Shown here: in pieces, positions 63,327-64,000 of the stretch
Position numbering within the stretch: position 1 is the stretch's first letter
How the letters are laid out: every line of letters starts with the position of its first letter
Source: Lycocorax pyrrhopterus obiensis
Taxonomy: Eukaryota; Chordata; Aves; Passeriformes; Paradisaeidae
DNA: 64,000 bases
Direction of reading: 5' to 3'
Assembly (NCBI GenBank): GCA_014706295.1
Contig: JACSVZ010000015.1
Location: forward strand, 59,145,535 to 59,209,534
Program-made: the position numbers and the translations under genes
The notes under the pieces: model-generated
Seen by the model: only the letters and a program-made list of their open reading frames with translations
What the model was told of the DNA's origin: nothing
The model's database searches: none

Positions 63327-64000
63327 AGAGCAGTTCTGAGGGATAGGGTCAAGCCCCATGATGCTGGGATCACTGATAACAGATTTCTAATTAGGTGCTC
63401 CTCAGACTAAGAAACCACGCATTAGTCAAAAAGCTTCAATCTCTGTTCAGAAAGATACTTAAAAGCCTCCCCCAAAATGCAGAAACTCAGAGTAGTTGTG
63501 AGTGTGCTTCAGCTTAGGAGAGATGGAGACACTAAGCATCACAAATTTGGATCTGGATGTATTCTGGATCAACCCTGCTCTAAAGACAAGTCTGAGCCAA
63601 CAGAAGGCATGGTGGGGCTGTGACCCCTATTCAGGGTTATGGAAGCACATGGGATTCCTCCCAGTTCTTCGAGAAGCACAGAGGGAAATTCACAATCTCC
63701 CAAAAGGGTTCTGCCCTACTTAAAGCAATGATGAGAGAATTGGTGTTTGGACAAATGGTCCTATTTGGGATCCCATTGGAGATTAAGGTGATATGATCAC
63801 CTGCTGCTTCAGACGTTCCCATAGCTTTTACGATGCTTGATAGCCACACAGGCCTTACAGACCCTATGCTAGAGCAAGTGGAAAATCACAGAACTGGCCC
63901 AAAGATTCAGGGTCAACACTTTTCTGTTGTAAATAAAAGTAATCATAACCCTCTTCCACCACTGCCACACACAGACAGACACACAGGCTTATATACAGCT
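63327..64000. other. Intergenic end of window
   Basis: No exon or mobile element was recognised. The last 40 bases contain a CA/GACA-rich simple stretch (about 63967-63986). Confidence 0.6.

Overview
This is vertebrate nuclear DNA, almost certainly from a bird. The evidence is widely spaced exons with GT-AG introns, several 3' fragments of CR1 LINEs (the dominant avian/reptilian retroposon), and a promoter CpG island. I see no prokaryotic features, no rRNA or tRNA gene, no CRISPR array and no provirus. Most long open frames here are chance frames.

The one gene I can support is AGK (acylglycerol kinase, also a TIM22 translocase subunit). It is on the minus strand, with its start codon at 36047. 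I reconstructed 14 coding exons by aligning translated blocks to the known AGK protein and checking splice sites. All 14 have GT donors, the 13 internal acceptors end in AG, and the reading phase is continuous. They total 1125 nt (375 codons) between 36047 and 1763. By comparison with the 422-residue human protein, about 45 C-terminal residues are missing. That last exon was not convincingly found in bases 1-1762 and probably lies beyond the window edge.

Layout: 1-1762 is the 3' side of AGK with a CR1 fragment. 1763-36047 is the AGK gene; intron 1 (9.0 kb) carries a second CR1 fragment. About 35720-36350 is a CpG island holding the first coding exon, with a G-rich tract just inside intron 1 and an in-frame upstream ATG. 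36436-36660 is a strand-asymmetric A/C-only tract. About 36930-37829 is a third CR1 copy that keeps part of its reverse transcriptase frame. 37830-64000 shows no exon I can recognise and is best read as intergenic DNA upstream of AGK. It holds two degraded copies of an old palindromic interspersed repeat, small CpG clusters and simple repeats. In mammals TMEM178B lies upstream of AGK, but I could not find its exons here.

I found no evidence for a novel multi-gene system. The most useful leads are the architecture around the AGK start, an unusual AGK exon 13, the old palindromic repeats and one unassigned intronic open frame.
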